A stretch of 14,666 bases of DNA, from NCBI GenBank assembly GCA_028689195.1, contig JAQTWR010000022.1:1-14666 (forward strand), given 5' to 3'. The notes under the pieces are model-generated. The model was not told the origin of the DNA and did not search any database. It saw only the letters and a list, made by a program, of their open reading frames with translations. Every line of letters starts with the position of its first letter. Position 1 is the first letter of the stretch. Both the position numbers and the translations under genes were made by a program. This document shows positions 6,237 to 12,983 of the stretch, piece by piece. The DNA comes from Anaerolineales bacterium. Its GTDB lineage: Bacteria; Chloroflexota; Anaerolineae; Anaerolineales; Villigracilaceae.

Positions 6237-7058
6237 ATGTCAGCAACAAAAATCTTTCAATCATTGAGGGGCAGAATTGCATACACCGACACTCGGAATG
6301 GCGAACGCGCATTGATCTTTATGCACGGATTGCCAACTTCAAAAGAGATATGGAATCCCGTTCTGCCTTATTTACCATCAGACTGGCGTATGATTGCGTT
6401 TGATCTGTTGGACTACGGCGAATCCGAAAAAATAAACCAGCCCATTAGTCAAGTTGAACGCGCGGATATGCTTGACGAATTACGCGCGCATTTGAAGTTG
6501 GATAAATTCATCCTGGTCGCGCATGATCTAGGTTCGTCGGTGGCGATTGATTACATGGGGAAATATGCGCAGCGCGTCGAAAAATTGGTCTTGATGAGTC
6601 CGCCTGTTTATCCGGATTTCAAAGAGCCGTCTATCGTCAAATTGGTAAGAGTTCAAGGCTTGGGAGAAGCGCTTGTTCGTTTATTGAAACCTATTCTTCT
6701 AAAAGTGGGGATTTTGCAAGGCATGGTTCACAAGCAGCGCCTGACATTTGACCTGTTCAACAGTATCGCAAGAGGTTTTGAAGGCAACAGCGGGAATGCC
6801 GCGTTGCTGCGCATCCTGCGTTGGGGCAGCCCCTTCAATATATTCAAGAATTATCCCACCATCATCGCTTCCATCCGCGTTCCCACGTTGGTTTTGCAGG
6901 GACAACGCGACCCATACATCCCGGAGGATCAAGTGACGAGATTGCGCGACACGATTCCCGTCTGCAAATTGGTGTTTATTGAAGATGGAGCACATTTTCT
7001 GCCAATGGACACGCCGCAGGCAGTGGGGCGGGAGATTACGCAATTTATAGCCGCTTGA
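6237..7058 (+). CDS. Alpha/beta-hydrolase with an Asp nucleophile (haloalkane dehalogenase/epoxide hydrolase type)
   Basis: This 273-residue single-domain protein has HGLPTS (30-35, oxyanion hole), the nucleophile elbow AHDLG (95-99) with Asp97 in place of Ser, acid Asp225 in GQRDPYIP and the catalytic base His253 in GAHFLP. An Asp at the elbow is the mark of haloalkane dehalogenases, epoxide hydrolases and fluoroacetate dehalogenases, which act through an ester intermediate. A cap domain is expected at about residues 125-205. Dehalogenases also need halide-binding residues: Trp39 after the oxyanion motif is one candidate, but the Trp usually found right after the nucleophile is Leu98 here, which argues against a classic haloalkane dehalogenase. 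Substrate is unknown. GGGAG lies about 8 nt before the ATG, and a strong terminator follows 3 nt after the stop, so it is a single-gene unit. Confidence 0.88.
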   Translation: MSATKIFQSLRGRIAYTDTRNGERALIFMHGLPTSKEIWNPVLPYLPSDWRMIAFDLLDYGESEKINQPISQVERADMLDELRAHLKLDKFILVAHDLGSSVAIDYMGKYAQRVEKLVLMSPPVYPDFKEPSIVKLVRVQGLGEALVRLLKPILLKVGILQGMVHKQRLTFDLFNSIARGFEGNSGNAALLRILRWGSPFNIFKNYPTIIASIRVPTLVLQGQRDPYIPEDQVTRLRDTIPVCKLVFIEDGAHFLPMDTPQAVGREITQFIAA

Positions 7059-7061
7059 AAT

Positions 7062-7091
7062 AAAAACGCCATCTGCAAAGATGGCGTTTTT
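7062..7091. terminator. Bidirectional terminator between convergent genes
   Basis: A 13-bp perfect stem AAAAACGCCATCT / AGATGGCGTTTTT with a GCAA tetraloop sits between the stop codons of the hydrolase (plus) and the TPR protein (minus). The A/T ends allow termination on both strands. Confidence 0.93.
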
Positions 7092-7095
7092 ATGA

Positions 7096-8187
7096 TCAAA
7101 ATATCTTTTGGAGCGTGTCTTGTATAACCTGCTCAAGTTGGTTTGGGTCAGGGGTGTTTAGACTCGCCTGACCTTGTCGGTTTATCTTTTTCTGAACCGC
7201 CTTCAGGAATTGTTCAGTTTCCTGCAGATGCGCGGGATGACGCAATACAAACTCTGTCAACATTGCGGCATCATCGCACTGTCCCCGCTCAGCCAGGATA
7301 AACGCCAGCCCAGATAAAGTATCAAGCATATCCGGGATTAACACGGCGATTTTGGCGCATTCAAGCGCGCGCAGGTAGTGATATTTCGCGGCGGGAAAAT
7401 CTTCAAGCAGGACGGAGGTATGTCCCAGGTTGTTTTCCGCGATACACATCCCGCGGTGCAATCCCATTTCAGCGAACAGCACGCTTGCCTCGTGATAAAG
7501 AGGTTTTGCTTCCGCTGGTTTTTCCTGCAAACGCTTGATTTCACCGAGATTCAACAACGCGCCGGCCATCGCATGGCGATTGCCTAACTCACGCGCCAGT
7601 TTCAAACTTTCCTGTAAATATCTTTCGGCTTCAGCGTATTCAGCCACCATCGTGGCGATCGTACCGATTCGATTTGCGGCAATTGCCTTGCCGTTCAAAT
7701 CATTGATCTGCGTGTATGTTTGATATGCATCAATAAAATCACTGCGGGCTGAGTCATAATCACCAATGGACATGTTATTCAAACCGCTGAGGATATACAG
7801 CCTTGCGGACACATTCTTATCTTCCCTAGGATTCTGCCCGATAATGGCGCGCGCTGCGGTGAGTTTGGAAAGCGCGCTGCGATAGTTTCCTTGCGCTCGA
7901 AAAATATCCGCCTGCAAGCCAAGCGCCAGCGCCTGCCTTCCTTTTAACTTTGACGCCTCTGCCTGATCAAAAGCGCGCTGCAAGAGTCTGTCTGCGTCTG
8001 GATATTGCCCTTTGTCGGTGAGCGCTTCTCCGGCTTCCAAAAGCAGATCCATGTGGAAAGGGTCGCTGAGAGGGATGGAATTTAAAGCCTGTTCAAGGCT
8101 TTGTAACAAAAGCGGAAAACCTTCTGGGTTTTCCGTGCTTTTGATTTGTTCGATCACTTGCTTTGCTTGCTGCTGTGCATCAGACAT
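7096..8187 (-). CDS. Tetratricopeptide repeat (TPR) protein, last gene of the sigma/anti-sigma cluster
   Basis: The 363-residue protein is built almost wholly of TPR helix pairs, at about residues 46-80, 85-118, 127-160, 167-200, 206-240, 247-280 and 288-315. Typical signatures are AEYAEAERYLQESLKLA (182-198) and EKPAEAKPLYHEA (222-234). There is no signal peptide, membrane helix or enzyme domain, so it should act in the cytoplasm as a protein-binding scaffold. I chose ATG 8187 over an upstream in-frame GTG because AGGAG lies 8 nt before it. Its start is only 10 nt after the anti-sigma gene stop, so both are probably translated from one message. The position suggests a partner or sensor for the sigma/anti-sigma pair; this is inference from order alone. 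Confidence 0.85.
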   Translation of the reverse strand: MSDAQQQAKQVIEQIKSTENPEGFPLLLQSLEQALNSIPLSDPFHMDLLLEAGEALTDKGQYPDADRLLQRAFDQAEASKLKGRQALALGLQADIFRAQGNYRSALSKLTAARAIIGQNPREDKNVSARLYILSGLNNMSIGDYDSARSDFIDAYQTYTQINDLNGKAIAANRIGTIATMVAEYAEAERYLQESLKLARELGNRHAMAGALLNLGEIKRLQEKPAEAKPLYHEASVLFAEMGLHRGMCIAENNLGHTSVLLEDFPAAKYHYLRALECAKIAVLIPDMLDTLSGLAFILAERGQCDDAAMLTEFVLRHPAHLQETEQFLKAVQKKINRQGQASLNTPDPNQLEQVIQDTLQKIF

Positions 8188-8197
8188 GGGAGTTCTC

Positions 8198-8503
8198 CTA
8201 TACTGCACCTGCCATCATTCGTTTCAATGTATCATATTCTTCTTTGCAATCAGCGCATATGGATAAATGACGTTCTACAAGCGGTAAAAGATTTGAGACG
8301 TCTTCACCGCGCGCCGCCAGCTCGACAAATTGATCGAGTACGGCAAAGACCTCATCACAGGTTAATTCAATCTCCTGTGTATTTTCCAGCATTCCCATTA
8401 TTTTTTGAATCATCGCAGGGTTGGGCTGCTGCATCTCAGCCCTATCGCGAGGTTGCCGCTGTTTTTTAGGAAATAGCCGATTTAAAATGTCACTAATGTT
8501 CAT
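8198..8503 (-). CDS. Soluble zinc-binding anti-sigma factor (ZAS-type)
   Basis: The 101-residue protein ends in the zinc-binding anti-sigma pattern: Cys49 in LTCDE, then His79, Cys83 and Cys86 in ERHLSICADC (H-x3-C-x2-C). In characterised ZAS proteins this domain wraps around an ECF sigma factor, and the zinc thiols can sense oxidation. Unlike most members it has no membrane helix: the N-terminus (NRLFPKKQRQPRDR) is basic and soluble, so the signal is probably cytoplasmic. It lies 46 nt downstream of the intact sigma gene and 10 nt before the TPR gene, which makes the sigma its most likely partner. A GGTGA ribosome-binding site is found about 7 nt upstream of ATG 8503. Confidence 0.82.
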   Translation of the reverse strand: MNISDILNRLFPKKQRQPRDRAEMQQPNPAMIQKIMGMLENTQEIELTCDEVFAVLDQFVELAARGEDVSNLLPLVERHLSICADCKEEYDTLKRMMAGAV

Positions 8504-8549
8504 ATGTGTTTCACCGTCAACTCACTAGATATACATCTCTGTTAATCTC

Positions 8550-9191
8550 TTACCCTGTAATTTTTTCGAATACAGCCAGAATTTGACTGGGTGTCAATCC
8601 ATTTTCTTCAAGACGATGCTTTAATTGCAAACGCGCATCGTGCATTAGTTTATAAAGGGCGTTACGATTGGAACCTATATGCTGCGCGGCTTCCTCCAAA
8701 GGCATTCCTTGCATTGCCACCATCATGAGTACCTTACGCTGCTTTTCAGACAACTCTTCCATGATAATGCGATTCACTAATTGGATCAGCTCGTTGCGTT
8801 CCAGCAAGACCTCCGGGTTAGGTTGGTTGTCTGCGACTTCATATGAAGGCATATCTGGATCGTCACCCACCATCATATCTGGCAGGGGAACATTTCTCCA
8901 CCGCACACGGCGTAATTCCGTTAACGCTGCCCGCACAGCGATCTTCTGAACCCAGGTTGTGAATTGACTACGTCCCTCAAATGTGTGCAAGTTATCCAGC
9001 ACGCGCATTAATGATTCCTGCGTGACTTCTTCTGCGAGCGCTTCAAATTCAGGACTCTCAACTGAAATCTTTCCTGAAAGTGCATACGGCAAGCCCCGCA
9101 TAATCAGTGCGCGCAAATCTTCCAGCGCAAGCGCCTGTTTGTCGCCCCCAGCGCGTAGGTCATTTAGCCATTCATCATTAGTGCGTTTCAT
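8550..9191 (-). CDS. ECF-like sigma-70 family RNA polymerase sigma factor
   Basis: The 213-residue protein has sigma region 2 at about residues 35-100 (EEVTQESLMRVL for core binding, TFEGRSQFTTWVQKIAVR for the -10 region) and region 4 at about 145-195 (LSEKQRKVLMMVAMQGM, then PLEEAAQHIGSNRNALYKLM as the helix-turn-helix). The linker is about 45 residues. There is an N-terminal extension of some 35 residues before region 2 that both local paralogues share. It should direct RNA polymerase to a small regulon, controlled by the ZAS anti-sigma encoded next. The start is striking: TATAAT lies exactly 6 nt before ATG 9191, with no ribosome-binding site, as expected for a leaderless message. A decayed paralogue lies directly upstream. 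Confidence 0.9.
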   Translation of the reverse strand: MKRTNDEWLNDLRAGGDKQALALEDLRALIMRGLPYALSGKISVESPEFEALAEEVTQESLMRVLDNLHTFEGRSQFTTWVQKIAVRAALTELRRVRWRNVPLPDMMVGDDPDMPSYEVADNQPNPEVLLERNELIQLVNRIIMEELSEKQRKVLMMVAMQGMPLEEAAQHIGSNRNALYKLMHDARLQLKHRLEENGLTPSQILAVFEKITG

Positions 9192-9197
9192 GATTGT

Positions 9198-9203
9198 ATT
9201 ATA
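9198..9203 (-). promoter_or_regulatory. -10 box placed for leaderless transcription of the intact sigma gene
   Basis: TATAAT on the minus strand is followed by ACAATC and then the ATG at 9191. Transcription starting 7 nt after the box would begin at the A of the ATG. No good -35 is visible (best TGAATT), so activation by a non-housekeeping factor is possible. The box overlaps the last codon of the upstream sigma relic. Confidence 0.5.
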
Positions 9204-9793
9204 AGTCAGTTTGTTTTGCTAATTCATGGAATAAACCATCAGATTCTAACCGCCGTTTCAAACGCAGGCGCGCATCGTGGATCATTTTGAAATAGTCCTG
9301 CCGCTCCATTCCTAAACGCTGCGCGACTTCTTCTTTTGGCATTCGAGACATGATCATAGATCGGAGGGCAATGCGCTGGTTATCGGTTAACTCCTCTTTA
9401 AAAACGCGGTGTATATATTGCATGAAGTTTACACTCCAACTCATTATACATACTGGACGGAACTTCAGGAAAGCCGTCTCCAAGTTTACCGCCCTGCCAG
9501 CGCTTTGACCGCAGATCATATAGAGCCTGTCGAATTACAAGTTTAAGCGCCCAAGTAATAAAAGCGCTGTGTCCTTCAAAAGTATCCAGATTTTCCAATA
9601 CATGCATAATTGTTTTTTTTGCTATGGATTTGACAAATGTTTCAAATTCCGGATCATCAGGTGATAGCTTTCCTGAAAGCGCATTGGGTAAACCTTCCAC
9701 AAATATGGCGTACAAATCTTGCAACGCCTGAGCCTGACGATCTCCATCGGCACGCAAGTCTGCAATCCATTCGTTGTTGGTTCGCTGATCCAT
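9199..9793 (-). pseudogene. Second ECF-like sigma factor, split by a frameshift and shortened linker
   Basis: Two minus-strand frames together make a paralogue of the neighbouring sigma factor. The first, from ATG 9793, carries the shared N-terminal extension (RTNNEWIADLRADGD) and region 2 (VLENLDTFEGHSAFITWALK), then runs out of frame at about 9440 and stops at 9398. The second frame supplies region 4 (FKEELTDNQRIALRSMIMSR, then EEVAQRLGMERQDYFKM) and stops at 9199. Relative to the intact paralogue, about ten codons of the linker are missing at the break as well as the frame, so a simple homopolymer read error does not explain it. Region 2.2 is also degenerate: the paralogue's EEVTQES is SIAKKT here, losing acidic residues used to bind the core enzyme. 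Most likely a dead duplicate; separate region-2 and region-4 polypeptides are the less likely alternative. Confidence 0.78.
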
Positions 9794-9799
9794 GCTGTG

Positions 9800-9805
9800 A
9801 TTATA
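9800..9805 (-). promoter_or_regulatory. -10 box placed for leaderless transcription of the decayed sigma gene
   Basis: TATAAT on the minus strand, then CACAGC, then ATG 9793: the same TATAAT-N6-ATG layout as in the intact paralogue. This supports 9793 as the true start over the in-frame ATG at 9823. The 163-bp gap between this start and the epimerase gene (9794-9956) otherwise shows no gene. Confidence 0.5.
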
Positions 9806-9956
9806 CGTCATCGCTTCTTTCATAACAGCATTATTTTTGGGAAGGTGTGGACAGGTTGTGCAACCGAGTAAAATGACTTGTTATTACGATGCCACGATTG
9901 TAAGAGAATGCCACCTTTTTATATCGGATAGTTATCCTTAAGAACAGAGGTATTGT

Positions 9957-10673
9957 ATGAATCTCACTGATATTCCCACCCTGACCACTGCCCAAATGAT
10001 CGAGGTGGATCGCGCCATGATCGAGGATTACCATATCGAGTTGATCCAGATGATGGAAAATGCCGGGCGCAGTTTAGCGGAGCTGTCGCGTCGTCAAATG
10101 GGAGGAACAGTGAAAGACAAAAGCGTAGTCGTCCTCTGTGGAAGTGGAGGCAATGGCGGGGGCGGAATGACTGCCGCGCGTCGTCTGCATAATTGGGGCG
10201 CACAAGTCACGGTTGCGTTGAGTAAATCGGTGGAGGAATTTCGCAGCGTTCCCGCGCATCAGTTGGATATCTTGCAACGGATGAATATTCCGATTGTAGA
10301 ATCTGCCTCGCTTCCTGTAGCCGTTGACCTGATCTTGGATGCGGTTATTGGTTACAGCCTAAGCGGATCTCCGCGCGGCAGAGCAGCGGATCTTATTCAC
10401 TGGGCAAATATGCAAACTGCCCCAGTTTTTGCTTTGGATACACCCTCTGGTTTGGATACGAACGAGGGGCTGGCATACGAACCTACCATTTGCGCAACTG
10501 TTACCTTGACTTTGGCTTTACCAAAACAAGGTTTATTGAATCCCAAATCAACAATTTATGTTGGCGAACTATATCTTGCAGACATTGGCGTACCTTCAGA
10601 ATTATATGAAAAAATGGGAATTTCTATGCCGCCCCTGTTTGTCGAACAAGATATTATTCGCATTAAATTATAA
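9957..10673 (+). CDS. nnrE: NAD(P)H-hydrate epimerase-like protein (YjeF N-terminal domain), variant loop
   Basis: The 238-residue protein is a stand-alone YjeF_N domain, normal in length. Seen motifs are MMENAGR (32-38), the glycine-rich loop GSGGNGGGGMTAARRL (62-77), LDAVIGYSLSG (127-137, likely catalytic Asp128) and ALDTPSGLDTNEG (159-171). The family epimerises damaged, hydrated NAD(P)H so that a dehydratase (NnrD) can repair it; NnrD is not fused here and is not in the window. The loop is unusual: the common form is GxGNNGGDG, whereas here the first Asn and the Asp are both Gly. These are among the most conserved positions of the family, so activity or specificity may differ. GAGG lies 6 nt before the ATG, and the VTT gene begins 8 nt after the stop, so the two genes are probably co-transcribed. 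Confidence 0.85.
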   Translation: MNLTDIPTLTTAQMIEVDRAMIEDYHIELIQMMENAGRSLAELSRRQMGGTVKDKSVVVLCGSGGNGGGGMTAARRLHNWGAQVTVALSKSVEEFRSVPAHQLDILQRMNIPIVESASLPVAVDLILDAVIGYSLSGSPRGRAADLIHWANMQTAPVFALDTPSGLDTNEGLAYEPTICATVTLTLALPKQGLLNPKSTIYVGELYLADIGVPSELYEKMGISMPPLFVEQDIIRIKL

Positions 10674-10681
10674 GGAACATA

Positions 10682-11386
10682 ATGACCAACGAGACAGAAA
10701 ATATTCCTCCCCACCCCCGCGATACCAGCAAAATAATTGCGCTGATTGCCTGGGCATTGTTGTTGATTGGTTATTGGTGGTATACCAGCGCCAACGGGTT
10801 GACACCCATGCAGACTATGCAGGACTTGATTAACTTTGTCTCCGAAAGCCCTTATGGTTTCCCGATTTACGTTTTGGTGTATATGATTCGACCTGTGTTT
10901 TTATTTCCTGCAACATTAGTGACGATGACCGCCACGTATCTGTATGGTCCCGTGCAAGGGATTGCCTATGCTTTGGTTGCCAGTAACCTTTCCACGATGG
11001 TGGCGTATTTCATTGGGCGTTTCTTTGGCAGCGGATTTCTCCGAAACATCGAGCAAAACAAAACCATCGGAAAGTATGCCGAACGTTTGCGTCAAGATGG
11101 TTTTCAAACAACTTTGATTTTGCGCTTTCTGTTTTTACCCTATGATTTAGTCAGTTATTTTTCAGGCTTCCTGAATATTGACCTGCGCTGGTTTATGCTG
11201 GCGACGGTGTTGGGCAGTATTCCCGGAACGATTTCATTTGGCATGTTGGGCGCATCCATTCAAGGCGACTTTGCGTCACAAAGCGTTTCGCTCGACCCGT
11301 CCGCGCTTCTAATTTCGGCGGCGATGTTCGGGTTTAGCATCCTGATGTATCGCCTCGTGCGGAAAAGGGAAGCAGCGCAAAATTAA
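10682..11386 (+). CDS. TVP38/TMEM64 (VTT/DedA superfamily) membrane protein
   Basis: This 234-residue integral membrane protein has hydrophobic segments at about residues 17-37, 60-84, 92-113, 143-163, 170-192 and 207-225. The core matches the VTT domain: IRPVFLFPAT (69-78), GPVQGIAYALVAS (89-101), a conserved GRFFG (112-116) and the amphipathic re-entrant-like segment LRFLFLPYDLVSYFSGFL (147-164) before another membrane span. VTT proteins in other organisms are lipid scramblases or undecaprenyl-phosphate/phospholipid flippases; the exact substrate here is unknown. An AAGGAA ribosome-binding site is 5 nt before the ATG. The stop codon lies within a 22-bp palindrome that probably ends the message. 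Confidence 0.88.
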   Translation: MTNETENIPPHPRDTSKIIALIAWALLLIGYWWYTSANGLTPMQTMQDLINFVSESPYGFPIYVLVYMIRPVFLFPATLVTMTATYLYGPVQGIAYALVASNLSTMVAYFIGRFFGSGFLRNIEQNKTIGKYAERLRQDGFQTTLILRFLFLPYDLVSYFSGFLNIDLRWFMLATVLGSIPGTISFGMLGASIQGDFASQSVSLDPSALLISAAMFGFSILMYRLVRKREAAQN

Positions 11387-11395
11387 TTTTGCGCT
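11374..11395. terminator. 22-bp perfect palindrome at the end of the VTT gene
   Basis: AGCGCAAAATT followed by AATTTTGCGCT is a perfect dyad that contains the VTT stop codon (TAA) and touches the stop of the minus-strand gene relic. As RNA it gives a GC-capped stem with TTTT inside the right arm, so it may act as a weak bidirectional terminator between convergent frames. Confidence 0.55.
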
Positions 11396-11600
11396 ACCCG
11401 CTTGGAAATGCTTTGCGAAATTCATTCACTGCCTTTTGCCCGTTGCGTTCCAGCGCTTTGTAAAACTGATCGCGCTCTTGATTACGATAATCCAACCGCT
11501 CCACGTGGAAAGGTGCGAGTCTCTCGCCTGCCTTGCGCCGCTGCGGGATTTGAGAAAAATATTGGATGGCGTTTTCAACATACGCGCCTCTCAAAGCCTG
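11394..11600 (-). pseudogene. C-terminal remnant of an unrecognised minus-strand gene
   Basis: About 65 minus-strand codons (GAYVENAIQYFSQIPQRRKA, then ERLAPFHVERLDYRNQERDQ, then FYKALERNGQKAVNEF) have the codon use of local genes and end at TAG 11394, convergent with the VTT gene. The sequence is charged, helical and soluble; I do not recognise it. Further upstream the same open frame only continues as the antisense of pgl, so the true gene lost its 5' part at about 11580-11600. It sits head to head with a pgl relic that also lacks its 5' end. It could instead be a chance frame, but the plus strand here has no plausible pgl N-terminus. Confidence 0.5.
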
Positions 11601-12165
11601 ATTTTTCCGCGAGCGTGAATCGGGAAGCGGTTCATCCGTTTTGGGGTGATGAACGCTGCGTTCCGCCCGATGACGCGGACAGCAACTACCGCATGGCGCG
11701 GGACGCGCTGCGCGTTTCCATTCCCGAAGAAAATATTCACCGTATCTACGGCGAACTTGCACCCGAATCTGCGGCGTATCTCCAAAAAATGAACTGCGTT
11801 CTTTTTTTGGAGATACGCCGCAGATTGATTTAATCCTGCTGGGATTAGGAGATGATGGACATACCGCTTCACTCTTTCCTAAATCGCCCGCGCTGAAAGA
11901 ATTAACCCGCTGGACGATTCCTGTTGAACATACAACGCCCCCGCCGCCATTCGTACCGCGCGCTACGTTGACTTTGCCTGTCATTAACAACGCGCAAGAA
12001 GTTTTCTTTCTCGCTACGGGTTCAGGAAAAGCAGCGCGAGTTTCAGAAATACTTGGTAACGCCCCTCCGCCAACTGAATTGCCTGCCCGCGTAGTTCATC
12101 CCATCAGCGGAAATCTTTCGTGGCTGTTGGACACATCCGCCGCCGCGCTGTTACCAGAGAATTAA
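11585..12165 (+). pseudogene. pgl: 6-phosphogluconolactonase relic (5' deletion and frameshift)
   Basis: The plus strand shows clear 6-phosphogluconolactonase sequence from RLSKPDFSASVN onward: FWGDERCVPPDDADSNYRMA in the first frame, then after a frame change LILLGLGDDGHTASLF and a normal C-terminus to TAA 12163-12165. The first 60-70 residues, with the start codon and the GGSTP sugar-phosphate loop, are absent, and upstream sequence is unrelated. The frames switch at an A6 tract (11784-11789); one more A would rejoin them as YLQKNELRSFFGD. Two positions expected as Trp and Phe near VHFFW read Arg and Pro. The enzyme would hydrolyse 6-phosphogluconolactone in the oxidative pentose-phosphate path and commonly neighbours tal-pgi, but this copy cannot make an active protein. 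A 24-bp inverted repeat flanks the frameshift. Confidence 0.85.
11766..11826. repeat. 24-bp perfect inverted repeat inside the pgl relic
   Basis: Positions 11766-11789 and 11803-11826 are exact inverted copies (core GCGGCGTATCTCC / GGAGATACGCCGC, with A6/T6 at the inner ends) around a 13-nt loop. The right arm codes for a normal pgl segment (FFGDTPQI); the left arm codes for family-atypical residues and contains the frameshift. A hairpin of this quality inside coding DNA is unexpected. Confidence 0.9.
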
Positions 12166-12174
12166 TAAATCCAC

Positions 12175-12212
12175 AAAAACATCCGAGACCATTGCTGATC
12201 TCGGATGTTTTT
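12175..12212. terminator. Bidirectional intrinsic terminator after pgl
   Basis: A 14-bp perfect stem AAAAACATCCGAGA / TCTCGGATGTTTTT with a 10-nt loop starts 10 nt after the pgl stop. The T-run on the plus strand fits termination of pgl transcription. The next 115 nt (12213-12327) are the leader region of the DUF2652 gene, with no clear promoter match. Confidence 0.92.
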
Positions 12213-12327
12213 GCAATGTAAGAAGATTGCCATGATGAATATCCCTAATGTATGGATTTTCTAGTTGTGAAAATAGACGAAACAGAAATAACAAGCAGTA
12301 AATGATTTGCACTGGAGTTAAATAAAA

Positions 12328-12969
12328 ATGGAAGCGAAAAAAGTTGCGCTCGTGATGGTTGACATCAGCGGATACACCCATTTCATCCGCGCTCAAAAAA
12401 TGAGCGCGATCCACGCCGAGGAAATTATCTTTGACCTTCTCGAAGCGGTCATTGACCGCGCCGAACACCCGCTGATTTTGAACAAACTGGAAGGCGACGC
12501 GGTTTTCCTCTACGCCGAAATAGGCGACGCAGACCCTGTTAGTGTTGCCCGCGATGTGGCAAAACAAGCGCAAGGATTCTTTGACGCCTTTTACTCCTGC
12601 GCTCAAACGCTCACCAAAGAACGGGCGGAGTGCAACTGCAATGCCTGTCAACGCGTGCATGATTTACGACTCAAGATTCTATTGCATGTTGGCGAAGCCG
12701 TATTCAGAACCATTCGCCAGTTCAATGAACTGGCAGGAGAGGACATTATCACTGTTCACCGCCTGCTCAAAAACTCCATACCAACGCGCGAATATATTTT
12801 GATGACAGAACCATTCTACGAGCTTGTCGGGCGTTTGCCAAACATGGCATACAGTTCCAGAGTAGAGCAATATGAAGATTTGGGCGCACTGATAGTTCAT
12901 GTGTTTAATCCGCAAGCGCCTGAGCTGAGAAAAAATCTAATTCCGCCAATTACGTTCAATCTGTTTTAG
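12328..12969 (+). CDS. DUF2652 protein, class III nucleotidyl cyclase-like
   Basis: The 213-residue protein has the layout of a class III adenylate/guanylate cyclase homology domain as seen in DUF2652: VMVDISGYTHFI (9-20) with Asp12 at a metal-binding position, KLEGDAVFLYA (53-63) with Asp57 as the second, and GEDIITVHRLLKN (137-149) for the later helix. A Cys cluster CNCNACQRVH (102-111: Cys102, Cys104, Cys107) followed by LKILLHVGEA could bind a metal. Whether it makes a cyclic nucleotide is not known for the family. No membrane helix is visible. A GGAG sequence about 12 nt before the ATG is a weak ribosome-binding site. The tal-pgi gene starts 14 nt after its stop, so the two genes are likely co-transcribed, which would link it to central carbon metabolism. 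Confidence 0.8.
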   Translation: MEAKKVALVMVDISGYTHFIRAQKMSAIHAEEIIFDLLEAVIDRAEHPLILNKLEGDAVFLYAEIGDADPVSVARDVAKQAQGFFDAFYSCAQTLTKERAECNCNACQRVHDLRLKILLHVGEAVFRTIRQFNELAGEDIITVHRLLKNSIPTREYILMTEPFYELVGRLPNMAYSSRVEQYEDLGALIVHVFNPQAPELRKNLIPPITFNLF

Positions 12970-12983
12970 AAAAGGAAAATAAT

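Noticed and set aside
11394..11990. A 198-residue minus-strand gene covering the whole pgl region
   Set aside because: Its upstream part is the antisense of recognisable pgl; only the last ~65 codons are plausible, so I kept just a remnant.
12151..12660. Minus-strand frame of 169 codons opposite DUF2652
   Set aside because: Antisense shadow; the plus strand has cyclase-like motifs, and the frame runs through the terminator hairpin.
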